Assembly: GCA_964405685.1 (NCBI GenBank)
Contig: CAYOOP010000009.1
Coordinates: 1 to 53,845, forward strand
Reading direction: 5' to 3'
Origin: CAYOOP01 sp964405685
GTDB lineage: Bacteria; Pseudomonadota; Alphaproteobacteria; Rickettsiales; SXRF01
Length of the DNA stretch: 53,845 nt
Part shown: one piece after another, positions 24,647 through 32,356 of the stretch
Layout: each line of letters starts with the position of its first letter
Position numbering within the stretch: position 1 is the stretch's first letter
The notes under the pieces: model-generated
What the model saw: the letters and a program-made list of their open reading frames with translations, nothing else
Database searches by the model: none
What the model was told of the DNA's origin: nothing
Position numbers and translations under genes: made by a program

Positions 24647-25723
24647 CTATCTCCGCTTTAAAACATGCAGCCATGCTACACACAACCCAAACAGCACCAG
24701 ACCCACCATCTGATGTTTTAACGCAAGTGCCAGCGGGACGGCCTTGATCAAGGTCAATACCCCAAGCACAAACTGCGCACACAGCACAAAAACCAGCACG
24801 CGCCACCAGTCTCTACTCGGGCTAGACTTAACCGATTTTCGATTAAGAAACCACCAAAAACCAAAACCCAACACGAGAATTTTCGCGGTGTAGCGGTGGA
24901 GGAATTGGATAAGGGGGAGGTTGTCGATCGCGGCTCCCTGAAATGTAAACGTCTCGGGCGGGAGGATGTGCCCGTCCATCAGCGGAAAGGTCGGATAGAG
25001 CAAGCCCGCATGCGTCCCGGCCATCAACGCACCGAGGAGGATTTGAACAAAGAGGAGCAGGAGAATACAGGAAAAACCGATAATGCTACTACGACCAAAG
25101 CCGTCATCCTGCTGCTGAAGGCGAGCAGGATCTAGATTCTGCTCTTTCGCTACGCGAAAAGCAGAATGACTGTAATACACACTCATTGCCGCATATATCA
25201 GCAGGCCGAATAAAATAAAGGCGGTGCCGAGATGGAGCGCAAGTTTGATGTGGCTGACGTAGATGCGATCCTGCAACCCGCTTGCGACCATGATCCAGCC
25301 GATTGCCCCTTGAAATCCGCCAAGGGCAAAAATGCCTAGTAGCTTCAGCGCAAAGGAGCGTGAAAACGCACGTTTGGCAGCAAAAAGAGCGAAAGGAATG
25401 AAGAATACCAAACCAATGAGGCGGCCGAGATTCCTGTGCCAGAATTCCGGCCAGTAGATGGCTTTGAACTCCTCGAGGCACATGCCCCTATTAATAGCCT
25501 GATATTGCGGTATCTTTTTGTAGGATTCAAACTCTTCAATCCACGCGGCTTGGTTCATGGGCGGCAAGGCACCGTGGATAGGCTTCCACTCGGTGATTGA
25601 GAGGCCGGAGCCGGAAAGCCTTGTATATCCACCGATTAGCACCATCAATGCCACCAGAGCGATGCAGACGGCCAACCACACCGTGATGGGGATTCTATAA
25701 CGTGCGTTAATAATGCTGGACAT
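24647..25723 (-). CDS. ctaA: Heme A synthase, COX15/CtaA type, with repeat-encoded insert
   Basis: 358 residues with eight membrane helices. It oxidises heme O to heme A for aa3-type cytochrome oxidase. Heme-ligand histidine regions are visible: WHRNLGRLIG, HIKLALHLGTA, LHRYTAKILV and LKHQMVGL; GGYTRLSGSGLSITEW is the family N-terminal signature. Residues about 185-207 (SHSAFRVAKEQNLDPARL region) translate a family C palindrome placed in the loop between the two four-helix halves. The start MSSIINARY is preferred; an ATG ten codons upstream is possible. Confidence 0.94.
   Translation of the reverse strand: MSSIINARYRIPITVWLAVCIALVALMVLIGGYTRLSGSGLSITEWKPIHGALPPMNQAAWIEEFESYKKIPQYQAINRGMCLEEFKAIYWPEFWHRNLGRLIGLVFFIPFALFAAKRAFSRSFALKLLGIFALGGFQGAIGWIMVASGLQDRIYVSHIKLALHLGTAFILFGLLIYAAMSVYYSHSAFRVAKEQNLDPARLQQQDDGFGRSSIIGFSCILLLLFVQILLGALMAGTHAGLLYPTFPLMDGHILPPETFTFQGAAIDNLPLIQFLHRYTAKILVLGFGFWWFLNRKSVKSSPSRDWWRVLVFVLCAQFVLGVLTLIKAVPLALALKHQMVGLVLFGLCVAWLHVLKRR
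25103..25170 (-). repeat. Family C palindromic element, in frame inside heme A synthase
   Basis: The ends GTCATTCTGC and GCAGGATGAC (coding strand) enclose the hairpins TTTTCGCGTAGCGAAA and ATCTAGAT. It is read xGT CAT TCx, the same phase as the copies at 27254 and 51637. It adds about 23 residues without a stop. Confidence 0.88.
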
Positions 25724-25780
25724 AAAATAGGTGCCTATGATAGGCTCTCTCATACTTTAAAGCCATCCAAAGGCAAGAAA

Positions 25781-25825
25781 ATGTTCGGTTTTTCTCTTCT
25801 GTGTTGCTGTCGCTGCTGCCGCTAA
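25781..25825 (+). CDS. Cys-rich leader peptide upstream of cysE (candidate attenuator)
   Basis: A 14-codon frame, MFGFSLLCCCRCCR, ends in TAA. Five of the 14 residues are Cys, in codons TGT TGC TGT and TGC TGC. AAGG lies about 8 bases before the ATG. It begins 115 bases upstream of serine acetyltransferase, the first enzyme of cysteine synthesis. A run of the end-product amino acid in a tiny leader is the hallmark of ribosome-stalling attenuators. A chance (TGC)n-like stretch is the alternative. Confidence 0.6.
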   Translation: MFGFSLLCCCRCCR

Positions 25826-25883
25826 TTGCGGGCACCTAATCATTTGTTATTCATTACACAGTAGACTTTAAAAACACAGCAAC
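25803..25883 (+). promoter_or_regulatory. Candidate leader-RBS pairing for cysE attenuation
   Basis: GTTGCTGT (25803-25810), inside the first three Cys codons, is exactly complementary to ACAGCAAC (25876-25883). The latter ends directly before the GAGAG ribosome-binding site of cysE. A local stem TGCCGC/GCGGGCA spans the leader stop. A ribosome stalled on the Cys codons would block the long-range pairing and leave the cysE site open. No T-run follows, so control of translation fits better than transcription termination. The model is inferred. Confidence 0.45.
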
Positions 25884-25895
25884 GAGAGCATCAAT

Positions 25896-26990
25896 ATGTC
25901 TGATATAACAACACAAATTTGGGATAGCATCTCCAATATCCTAACGACGTTTTTCAAAACGAACGATGAACAGGCGCGTAAAGCTGGCGAGAACACGGAT
26001 TTTCTGACCTGGACACCCAGCGAAGATGAAACCCGCAAGGTGGTTATTGATTTTCTGAAAAGTGAACCAGGGTGGATAGAAAATGCTATTAAAAGAGACC
26101 CGGCGCTTCTTAGTAAGGTTAGAGAAACAATTGTTGAGAATGATTTTGCAGGGATGGAGGAAATCAAAAAATTACTGCAGAGTGAAGCTGATGGCAATTA
26201 TAGGATGAAGACAAAAGTTTTTGAAATTGAGGGCGAAGAAAAAAAGGAAGAAGTACCATCACCGGTTACCTACGATGAAATAAAAAGAGCCGCAGAAAAA
26301 CACCAAGAAACTTTCTACAAGGTATTTGATGAAGCGATCAAAGAAGTGCTGACCTATCAAGGATTGCATGCCATCGCCTGGCACAAGATGAGAGCGCATC
26401 GTCTTTACGAGAAAAAAGAGTATGCAGAAGCACGCAAGATTTCGCAAGGTGTACGTCGGCTCACTGCGGGCATTGAGATTCATCCCGGTGCAGAAATCGG
26501 AGAAAATTTCTTTATTGATCACGGCTCAGGGGTAGTGATCGGCGAAACAACCGAGATTGGCAATAATGTCATGCTTTACCACCGCGTAACACTCGGCAAC
26601 GACGGCAGCAAAGTACCACCCGGAAAACGCCGACATCCCAAGATTGGCGATAATGTTACCATCTCTACCGGCGCAGATGTACTTGGCGCACTCACTATCG
26701 GCAACAATGTAAACGTCGGTGCAGGCACAAAAATTAGTGGGCCCATTGCTATCGATGATTGGATTTCGATTAATCCGCACCTCTATATCAACGATGATAT
26801 CGTCAATGAAAGATGGCGGAGCTCCGAAAACAAAGACTCGCCAGAAAACCGAAAATTTATTATTGATTCCATGAAATTTGGCGTACCGATTCCTGATAAA
26901 GGCGACTATTTTGCCGACCAGTATTACAAAGAGAAAAGATGGCAAAAACGCGTTGCTGCAACACCAGTGCCACCTACACAAGCCATTTAA
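25896..26990 (+). CDS. cysE: Serine O-acetyltransferase
   Basis: 364 residues. It acetylates L-serine with acetyl-CoA, giving O-acetylserine for cysteine synthesis. An N-terminal helical region of about 170 residues is longer than usual. The family part follows: AHRLYEKKEYAEARKIS, then the left-handed beta-helix from about 190 with IHPGAEIGENFFIDHGSG and RRHPKIGDN, which carry the catalytic Asp/His and acetyl-CoA-side His. The C terminus after the helix is also long and charged. GAGAG precedes the ATG. A Cys-rich leader peptide upstream suggests control by cysteine supply. Confidence 0.86.
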   Translation: MSDITTQIWDSISNILTTFFKTNDEQARKAGENTDFLTWTPSEDETRKVVIDFLKSEPGWIENAIKRDPALLSKVRETIVENDFAGMEEIKKLLQSEADGNYRMKTKVFEIEGEEKKEEVPSPVTYDEIKRAAEKHQETFYKVFDEAIKEVLTYQGLHAIAWHKMRAHRLYEKKEYAEARKISQGVRRLTAGIEIHPGAEIGENFFIDHGSGVVIGETTEIGNNVMLYHRVTLGNDGSKVPPGKRRHPKIGDNVTISTGADVLGALTIGNNVNVGAGTKISGPIAIDDWISINPHLYINDDIVNERWRSSENKDSPENRKFIIDSMKFGVPIPDKGDYFADQYYKEKRWQKRVAATPVPPTQAI

Positions 26991-27009
26991 GCACCGCCTT
27001 GCCTATTTA

Positions 27010-27029
27010 CAGTGATAGCGCTATCACTG
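27010..27029. promoter_or_regulatory. Perfect 20-bp palindrome at the start of the oxidase-like gene
   Basis: CAGTGATAGC and its exact reverse complement GCTATCACTG are joined without a loop, ending 4 bases before the ATG at 27034. The GATAGCGCTATC core with central CG resembles LacI-family operators; the GTGATAG half also recalls TetR-type sites. It occupies the place of the ribosome-binding site, so it could act as an operator or as an RNA hairpin. No T-run follows that would make it a terminator for cysE. Confidence 0.6.
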
Positions 27030-27033
27030 CTGC

Positions 27034-28443
27034 ATGGAAAATTCCCTCCCCCCTTCCTCACGCCGCTGGCTGATTGCTGGCGTTGTTGCACTCGCGCTGG
27101 CGGGGATATTTTCGATTGTGCTGGTCGTGGCGCGCACGCCGCAGTTAAAGGCTGATCCGTTTTTTGCGGCGGTTTTTCATAAGGCGCTGGTGGTGCACGT
27201 CGACCTATCGGTGCTGGTGTGGTTTTTTGCAGCGGCGGTGCTTATCATGACCCGTCATTCCGCTCATGGCAGCGCCATGGAGCAGAATCTCCCAGACGCT
27301 CGGGATCCTGCTCGAACCCTCCCGGTTCAGCAGGATGACATATGGAAAAAGACAGCGCTGGCAGCGATTTATGCGAGCATGGCGTTGATTGCTGCTTCCG
27401 CATTTGATCCGCGCGGGTTGCCGTACATGAGCAACTACATTCCGGTGATTACTAGCCCGCTGTTTTTTGCCGGCTTGGCGCTCTTTTTTATAGCGATGTT
27501 TTTGGTTTCGGTGCGCACGTTGTGCATGAAGCGGCCTTCGATTAGCGATGCTTACGGCTGGGCAGTACGCGGATTGGCGCTGATATTTTTGATGTCGCTT
27601 GCTGGGTTTTTGATTGCCTATCGCACGATGCCTGCGCTCATTATTGAAGAGCAATACTACGAATATCTCTTCTGGTCGGGCGGGCATATGTTGCAGTTTG
27701 CGTTCACGACGCTTTTGATGTGCGGATGGCTTGCGTTGTTTCAGGCGGTCTACCCCAACACACAAATTAATACGCGCACATGCGGTTGGTTGTTTTTGCT
27801 CAACACCGCACTTGCAGCCATCGGCATGATCGGGTTTTTCCATGAACCTTCGAGCATGGAATACCGGCAGTTTTATACCCACCATATGATTAGCGCCGGT
27901 GGCATAGCCCCGATTGCCATAGGAGTGTTTTTGCTATGCGCGTCATTGCGAGCGAAGCGAAGCAATCCATCTCTCCCAGCCTCAGATTGGATTGCCGCGT
28001 CGGCTACGCCTCCTCGCAATGACGTTCTAAAACCATCCCTTACCATGTCGTTGGTGTTATTCATCTATGGCGGCGTTCTTGCCATGCTCATTTCCGGACA
28101 GGATGCGCGCATTCCCGCGCATTACCATGGGGCGATTGTGGCAGTCACCATTGCGCTCATGGGCATGGCCTATGCGTGGCTTCCGATTCGTAAAGGCTTG
28201 CGGATGGCCAAGTGGCAGCCGATGGTCTATGGCGTCGGCCAGATTATGCATATTTCGGGGCTGGCCTATAGCGGCGGGTACGGTGCGTTGCGGAAAACTC
28301 CGGGTGCGGCAGGCTTGCCAACTGATGCTATTATTGCACTCGGATTCATGGGTTTAGGCGGCTTGCTCGCCATTATCGGCGGGTTGTTATTTGTGGTGGT
28401 GATGGGCTGCAATCTTAAACAACCTAAACGGAATGTAACCTAG
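27034..28443 (+). CDS. Heme-copper oxidase subunit I-like membrane protein, with two repeat-encoded inserts
   Basis: 469 residues and about 12 membrane helices. Histidines sit at helix positions typical of COX1-family proteins: FHKALVVHVDLSVLVW near residue 50, WSGGHMLQF, and FYTHHMISAGGIAP. It is most like small cbb3/NorB-type subunit I homologues, but I cannot assign a full set of heme and copper ligands. Two loops carry translated repeats: residues about 74-102 (family C) and 303-330 (family B). No other oxidase subunit is adjacent. The ATG follows a 20-bp palindrome in place of a normal ribosome-binding site. Confidence 0.65.
   Translation: MENSLPPSSRRWLIAGVVALALAGIFSIVLVVARTPQLKADPFFAAVFHKALVVHVDLSVLVWFFAAAVLIMTRHSAHGSAMEQNLPDARDPARTLPVQQDDIWKKTALAAIYASMALIAASAFDPRGLPYMSNYIPVITSPLFFAGLALFFIAMFLVSVRTLCMKRPSISDAYGWAVRGLALIFLMSLAGFLIAYRTMPALIIEEQYYEYLFWSGGHMLQFAFTTLLMCGWLALFQAVYPNTQINTRTCGWLFLLNTALAAIGMIGFFHEPSSMEYRQFYTHHMISAGGIAPIAIGVFLLCASLRAKRSNPSLPASDWIAASATPPRNDVLKPSLTMSLVLFIYGGVLAMLISGQDARIPAHYHGAIVAVTIALMGMAYAWLPIRKGLRMAKWQPMVYGVGQIMHISGLAYSGGYGALRKTPGAAGLPTDAIIALGFMGLGGLLAIIGGLLFVVVMGCNLKQPKRNVT
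27254..27339 (+). repeat. Family C palindromic element, in frame inside the oxidase-like gene
   Basis: The ends GTCATTCCGCTC and CAGGATGAC enclose GGATCC- and CATGG-containing hairpins. It is read CGT CAT TCC (RHSAHGS ... QQDD) in a loop between the second and third helices. Confidence 0.88.
27942..28023 (+). repeat. Family B palindromic element, in frame inside the oxidase-like gene
   Basis: GTCATTGCGAGCGAAGCGAA with GCAATCCA at one end and TGGATT-like plus CCTCGCAATGAC at the other. It is read G TCA TTG CGA, giving SLRAKRSNPSLPASDW and ending in PPRNDV. It is the only family B copy in this window lying in the middle of a protein. Confidence 0.9.
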
Positions 28444-28562
28444 GCTTAATCTCCACTTCACACCCACTTCTGTATAGGTTGCTTATTGCATGAGACGTAT
28501 ATTTATGCCACAACACCAGCAATTAACGTTGCTGTTTCATCACCAACCTTATGAGGAACACT

Positions 28563-29075
28563 ATGAACACCGCTTCTAAACTTCTTGCTACCCTCGCTGC
28601 AGCCAGCATGCTGACCGCCTGCACCCAGCCAGGTGGCCAACCCAACGCCGGCGTAATGCAAGGCGGCGGCCTCAACAAACAGGATTTCGGCACAGTAATC
28701 GGCGGCGTTGCCGGCGGCGTACTCGGCCATCAGGTTGGTGGGGGCAGCGGTAAAACCGCAGCGACGATTGCAGGCACCTTGCTAGGCGCAGCACTCGGCA
28801 GTTCTGTGGGGCAATCGCTCGACCGCGCGGACATGCAGTATTACAATCAAACCTCACAGCAAGCACTTGAAGGTGGCACCACCGGTCAGGCGTTGCCGTG
28901 GAGCAACCCGCAATCTGGTAACTCCGGAACGGTGACCCCTGGCAATTACTACAAAACCGCGGATAACAGCTATTGCCGCGAGTATTCGCAAACCATCACC
29001 GTCGGTGGCAAAACGCAGCGTGCTTACGGCACCGCCTGCCGCCAACCTGATGGCGCTTGGCAAGTCGTTCAGTAA
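28563..29075 (+). CDS. Outer-membrane lipoprotein, 17-kDa surface antigen-like
   Basis: 170 residues. A lipoprotein signal peptide ends at the lipobox LTAC (Cys about 20). A glycine-zipper hairpin follows (FGTVIGGVAGGVLGHQVGGG and TLLGAALGSSVGQSLD, about 40-85), as in Rickettsia 17-kDa antigen-like and RT0821-type surface proteins. The C-terminal domain contains CREYSQTITVGGKTQRAYG and a second Cys (ACRQPDGAW). The start at 28563 follows GAGGAAC; an ATG four codons upstream is less likely. fabI follows after 16 bases. Confidence 0.85.
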   Translation: MNTASKLLATLAAASMLTACTQPGGQPNAGVMQGGGLNKQDFGTVIGGVAGGVLGHQVGGGSGKTAATIAGTLLGAALGSSVGQSLDRADMQYYNQTSQQALEGGTTGQALPWSNPQSGNSGTVTPGNYYKTADNSYCREYSQTITVGGKTQRAYGTACRQPDGAWQVVQ

Positions 29076-29091
29076 GAGTTAGAAGAGCCCC

Positions 29092-29937
29092 ATGACACAA
29101 CCGGTTGAAGTTTCGGAAGACGCGCCCATTCCACAAGGCACTCTTCTCAAAGGAAAACGCGGGCTCATCATGGGGCTTGCTAACGATAAATCCCTCGCAT
29201 GGGGGATTACGCAATACGCTGCTGCGCAAGGCGCGGAATTGGCATTTAGTTTCCAAGGCGAAGCGCTAGAAAAACGTGTGCGGCCATTGGCGCAAAGCAT
29301 TGGCTCTGCGTTTGTAGAACCGTGCGATGTGAATGATGGTGCAAGCATTGACGCGCTGGTGGCACAAATTCAAAAACGCTGGGGCCAATTGGATTTCTTT
29401 GTCCACGCCATTGCGTATTCGGACAAAAACGAACTCAAAGGCAAGTATCTCGATACGACGTTGCCGAACTTTCTCAATACCATGCAGGTTTCGGTTTATA
29501 GCTTTACGCAAATTGCGCAGAAGCTCCATCCGCTCATGAAAAACGGCGGGTCGATGGTGACGTTGACCTATGCTGGCTCCGAGCGCGTCATGCCGCATTA
29601 CAATGTGATGGGTGTGGCGAAGGCTGCGCTTGAAGCAAGCGTGCGTTATCTTGCGATGGATCTGGGTGAATTCAATGTGCGGGTGAATGCGATTTCTGCG
29701 GGCCCGATTAAAACGCTTGCAGCGAGCGGCATTGGTGATTTCCGCTATATTTTAAAGTGGAACGAATACAATTCACCCTTAAAACGCAACACCACGATCG
29801 AAGACGTCGGTGGTGCAGCAGTATTCTTACTGTCGGAACTCGGCAGCGGCACTACCGGCGAAGTGTTGCATGTGGACTCGGGCTACCATGTCGTCGGCAT
29901 GAAACGCGCTGACGCGCCGGATATTACGACCGTTTAG
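29092..29937 (+). CDS. fabI: Enoyl-[acyl-carrier-protein] reductase (NADH) FabI
   Basis: 281 residues of the short-chain dehydrogenase fold. FabI reduces enoyl-ACP in the last step of fatty-acid elongation. The nucleotide motif GLIMGLANDKSLAWGI is near residue 23. The active-site Tyr and Lys are in YNVMGVAKAALEAS near 165-178. SAGPIKTLAASGI and the C-terminal HVDSGYHVVGM are typical. The stop abuts the lptD stop with no gap, so the two convergent transcripts must overlap. Confidence 0.96.
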   Translation: MTQPVEVSEDAPIPQGTLLKGKRGLIMGLANDKSLAWGITQYAAAQGAELAFSFQGEALEKRVRPLAQSIGSAFVEPCDVNDGASIDALVAQIQKRWGQLDFFVHAIAYSDKNELKGKYLDTTLPNFLNTMQVSVYSFTQIAQKLHPLMKNGGSMVTLTYAGSERVMPHYNVMGVAKAALEASVRYLAMDLGEFNVRVNAISAGPIKTLAASGIGDFRYILKWNEYNSPLKRNTTIEDVGGAAVFLLSELGSGTTGEVLHVDSGYHVVGMKRADAPDITTV

Positions 29938-32214
29938 CTATTCCAAATTCTTAAAGAACACTTGCGCCACGAAACTCGTGGTATCGCGCAGATCGCGGTC
30001 GCTTGCGAGGTCGCGGTTGGCCTGGAGGATGAAGGTGAAGCATTCGTCTTGATAGGTGAGGCCATAACCACCGGTGGTGAGTTGATCGCGTTGCAAGTCT
30101 TTGCGGATCGAGGTGCTCATCGTCCATTCGGGGGTGAGCAACAAGCCGATGCCGCCGCTGATCTCTTCGTCGCTGCCGATGATCGGGTCTTTATCAAACT
30201 GCAAGTAATCAGCCGACAAGGTGAAGTAGCGGCCGCTGTAGCTGGCGGAGATTTCATCGCGCCGGTCTTTCAACGTGTCACGGTCTAAGCGGAAGCGGTA
30301 GTTGATACTAAAGGGGTTGATGTTGTAGGCCACGCGGCCGACATAGTCGGAGATGTGCGAGGTCAGATCGTTGCTTAAAGGAAATTGCCGCGCATCACTT
30401 AGGCGTAGTGTTTGACCGAGCGCAAAGGTGACAGAGCCACGCCTGAATGAATCCCATAAACCGCGCACGCCATAGAACACACGTGGGCCGCCTTCGACAC
30501 GGTCCAAGCCGGAATAGCGGTTGTCGGAAAACATGTTGAGGTCGGTGAATTCAGGCACGGAGGAATCTTCGTTCGGAATAGGTTCCGCATTGCTGCTGTT
30601 GGGCGAGGCGATGATGCTAGCTAGCGGCTCAATCGTAAAATTGCTGTTGTAGCCGCGGCGAATCAGCGGGTAGCGCCAAAGCAGAGACGCTTCGGGAATA
30701 AAACGGTGTTCTACACCATCGCGGATTTTGCCGTTTCCAAGCAGAAAGTTCTGCACGTAATAAGCATCGCCCCGCAAGCTGGTTTTGGCTTCGAACATAT
30801 GCCCGCTGGCGGTGGTGTAGGGCACGATCCATGCACTGGTGACACTCAAGCGGCGCGTGTCTGCGCCTTCATCGCGGGTCAAGCTCATGAGGTTAGTGGA
30901 AAACTTGATGCGGCTGTTATACGCTAAGGGATTGGTGGTATAATTAAACTCCGCAAGTGGGAGCACGAAGGGGCTTTTTCGGCTGTCATCGGCAGCGGTC
31001 AACCCTTGGAAAGCGAGGGTTTGAATAGTGGCGTTGTTGCGCGTGTTGCCGCGCATAAAATTGATGCCTTGGGCGTAGACACGGCTAATCAGCAGCGGCT
31101 CGGTGTTAAATCCATAGCGGGCGAGATAGGTATCGTCCGTGGTGCGGCGGAGTTGCCCGCCCAAATCCCACTCATCACTCAAATTATAAAGGCCGCGCGC
31201 ATCGATGTGGCCGCGATAGTTTTGATCGCCGGAAAGGCTGCCATCGCGATGCTGCGGAACGGTGACGCTGCCGATGCCTGATAATTCACCGTGATCGTAT
31301 TTCGAACGGTATTCACCTTTGAACACGGGGCCTTCCAAGGTGGTGTAGATCGGGGTGAGCGTCATGTCCTGGGTGGCATCGATCGTATAATAATAAGGAA
31401 TTTCGAGGACAGAACCTAGGTTGTTGGAAAAACGATAGGTCGGCGTCATGAAGCCGCTTTTGTTATCAGCCCCGGGCGTGGGGTGCGCAAAATACGGTGT
31501 GTAGATGACGGGAACGTCCAAAAATTCCATTGTCGCATCGTGATACGTCACTTGTTGCGCGGCTTGGTCGATGCGCACATCATGCGCGCGTAAGTGCCAG
31601 GTGGGAGTGGTTTGGCTGCCATCATCGCAGATGACTTTGCACGGTGTGTAGACGGCCGAAAATAAATCTGTCACGTCGTCACTGACGCGGTTGGCATTTT
31701 TGGCGGCGAAGATGGAACCATCCGGCAGACGCGCGGCAAATTGCGCGATGGTGCCGGTTTTCATTTCCTGTTTGAGCTCTACCTTATCGGCGAAATAGAC
31801 ATTGCCGTCGGGCTCCAACATGCTGACATTGCCCTCGGCAATCACCAAATCCGATGTTTCATAATAGGTCACTTTCTGCGCAAGCAGTACGCGCGGGCCT
31901 TGGGTGATTTCAACATCACCGCTCGCCACCGCAATTTTGGCTTCGCTATCGTAATCCATCTTCTGAGCCACCATCACAACAGGCGTATTGCTATCGACTT
32001 TTTCAACTGGTGCAGCAGGGTTAGCGGCCGGTTGAGGCAACACTTCTGGCGCAATCGGAATGCCGTTTAAAGTGGGGCGCTCCCGGGGCATGGACGCGGG
32101 GTTTGCCGTGGGATTAAAGATTTGCGCATGCACGCCGAATGGTACTGCAGCCGCTATCAAGCAAGTGGTTGCCCGCCACATCCATTCCAGCCTGGGTTTA
32201 CTGAATCGCCGCAT
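29938..32214 (-). CDS. lptD: LPS-assembly outer-membrane protein LptD
   Basis: 758 residues. The signal peptide ends near VHAQ (about 30). An OstA/LptA-like jellyroll domain follows at about 70-180 (MDYDSEAKIAVASGDVEITQ), then the large C-terminal beta-barrel. LptD with LptE inserts LPS into the outer leaflet. Cysteines are few (CKVICDD near 190 and one near the C terminus), which still permits a disulfide bridge of the LptD kind. It fits with lpxC and a lytic transglycosylase elsewhere in the window for a full Gram-negative envelope. Confidence 0.93.
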   Translation of the reverse strand: MRRFSKPRLEWMWRATTCLIAAAVPFGVHAQIFNPTANPASMPRERPTLNGIPIAPEVLPQPAANPAAPVEKVDSNTPVVMVAQKMDYDSEAKIAVASGDVEITQGPRVLLAQKVTYYETSDLVIAEGNVSMLEPDGNVYFADKVELKQEMKTGTIAQFAARLPDGSIFAAKNANRVSDDVTDLFSAVYTPCKVICDDGSQTTPTWHLRAHDVRIDQAAQQVTYHDATMEFLDVPVIYTPYFAHPTPGADNKSGFMTPTYRFSNNLGSVLEIPYYYTIDATQDMTLTPIYTTLEGPVFKGEYRSKYDHGELSGIGSVTVPQHRDGSLSGDQNYRGHIDARGLYNLSDEWDLGGQLRRTTDDTYLARYGFNTEPLLISRVYAQGINFMRGNTRNNATIQTLAFQGLTAADDSRKSPFVLPLAEFNYTTNPLAYNSRIKFSTNLMSLTRDEGADTRRLSVTSAWIVPYTTASGHMFEAKTSLRGDAYYVQNFLLGNGKIRDGVEHRFIPEASLLWRYPLIRRGYNSNFTIEPLASIIASPNSSNAEPIPNEDSSVPEFTDLNMFSDNRYSGLDRVEGGPRVFYGVRGLWDSFRRGSVTFALGQTLRLSDARQFPLSNDLTSHISDYVGRVAYNINPFSINYRFRLDRDTLKDRRDEISASYSGRYFTLSADYLQFDKDPIIGSDEEISGGIGLLLTPEWTMSTSIRKDLQRDQLTTGGYGLTYQDECFTFILQANRDLASDRDLRDTTSFVAQVFFKNLE

Positions 32215-32255
32215 GGGTTAGCTATGCTACAATCTCCCCGCGCGATCAAGATCTT

Positions 32256-32291
32256 ATACCATTTCAGGCTCAATTGAGTCTGAAATGGTAT
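32256..32291. repeat. Near-perfect 36-bp palindrome upstream of lptD
   Basis: ATACCATTTCAG and CTGAAATGGTAT are exact arms around GCTCAATTGAGT, which is itself palindromic but for one G/T pair. The whole forms an 18-bp stem with essentially no loop. A smaller hairpin ATCGCCG-AAAG-CGGCGAT follows at 32299-32316. It lies in the 142-base gap between the methyltransferase stop and the lptD start, so it could affect lptD transcription or be a mobile palindrome. Confidence 0.7.
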
Positions 32292-32356
32292 CAAACCCAT
32301 CGCCGAAAGCGGCGATTTTGCGCGGCGTAGCCAGCGTAACTCAATATCACAAGGCT

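Noticed and set aside
27010..27029. Palindrome as the cysE terminator
   Set aside because: It has no loop and no following T-run, and it sits against the next start codon.
32299..32319. Hairpin ATCGCCG-AAAG-CGGCGAT with TTT as a plus-strand terminator
   Set aside because: No plus-strand gene ends here. Both flanking genes are on the minus strand, on which no T-run follows the hairpin.
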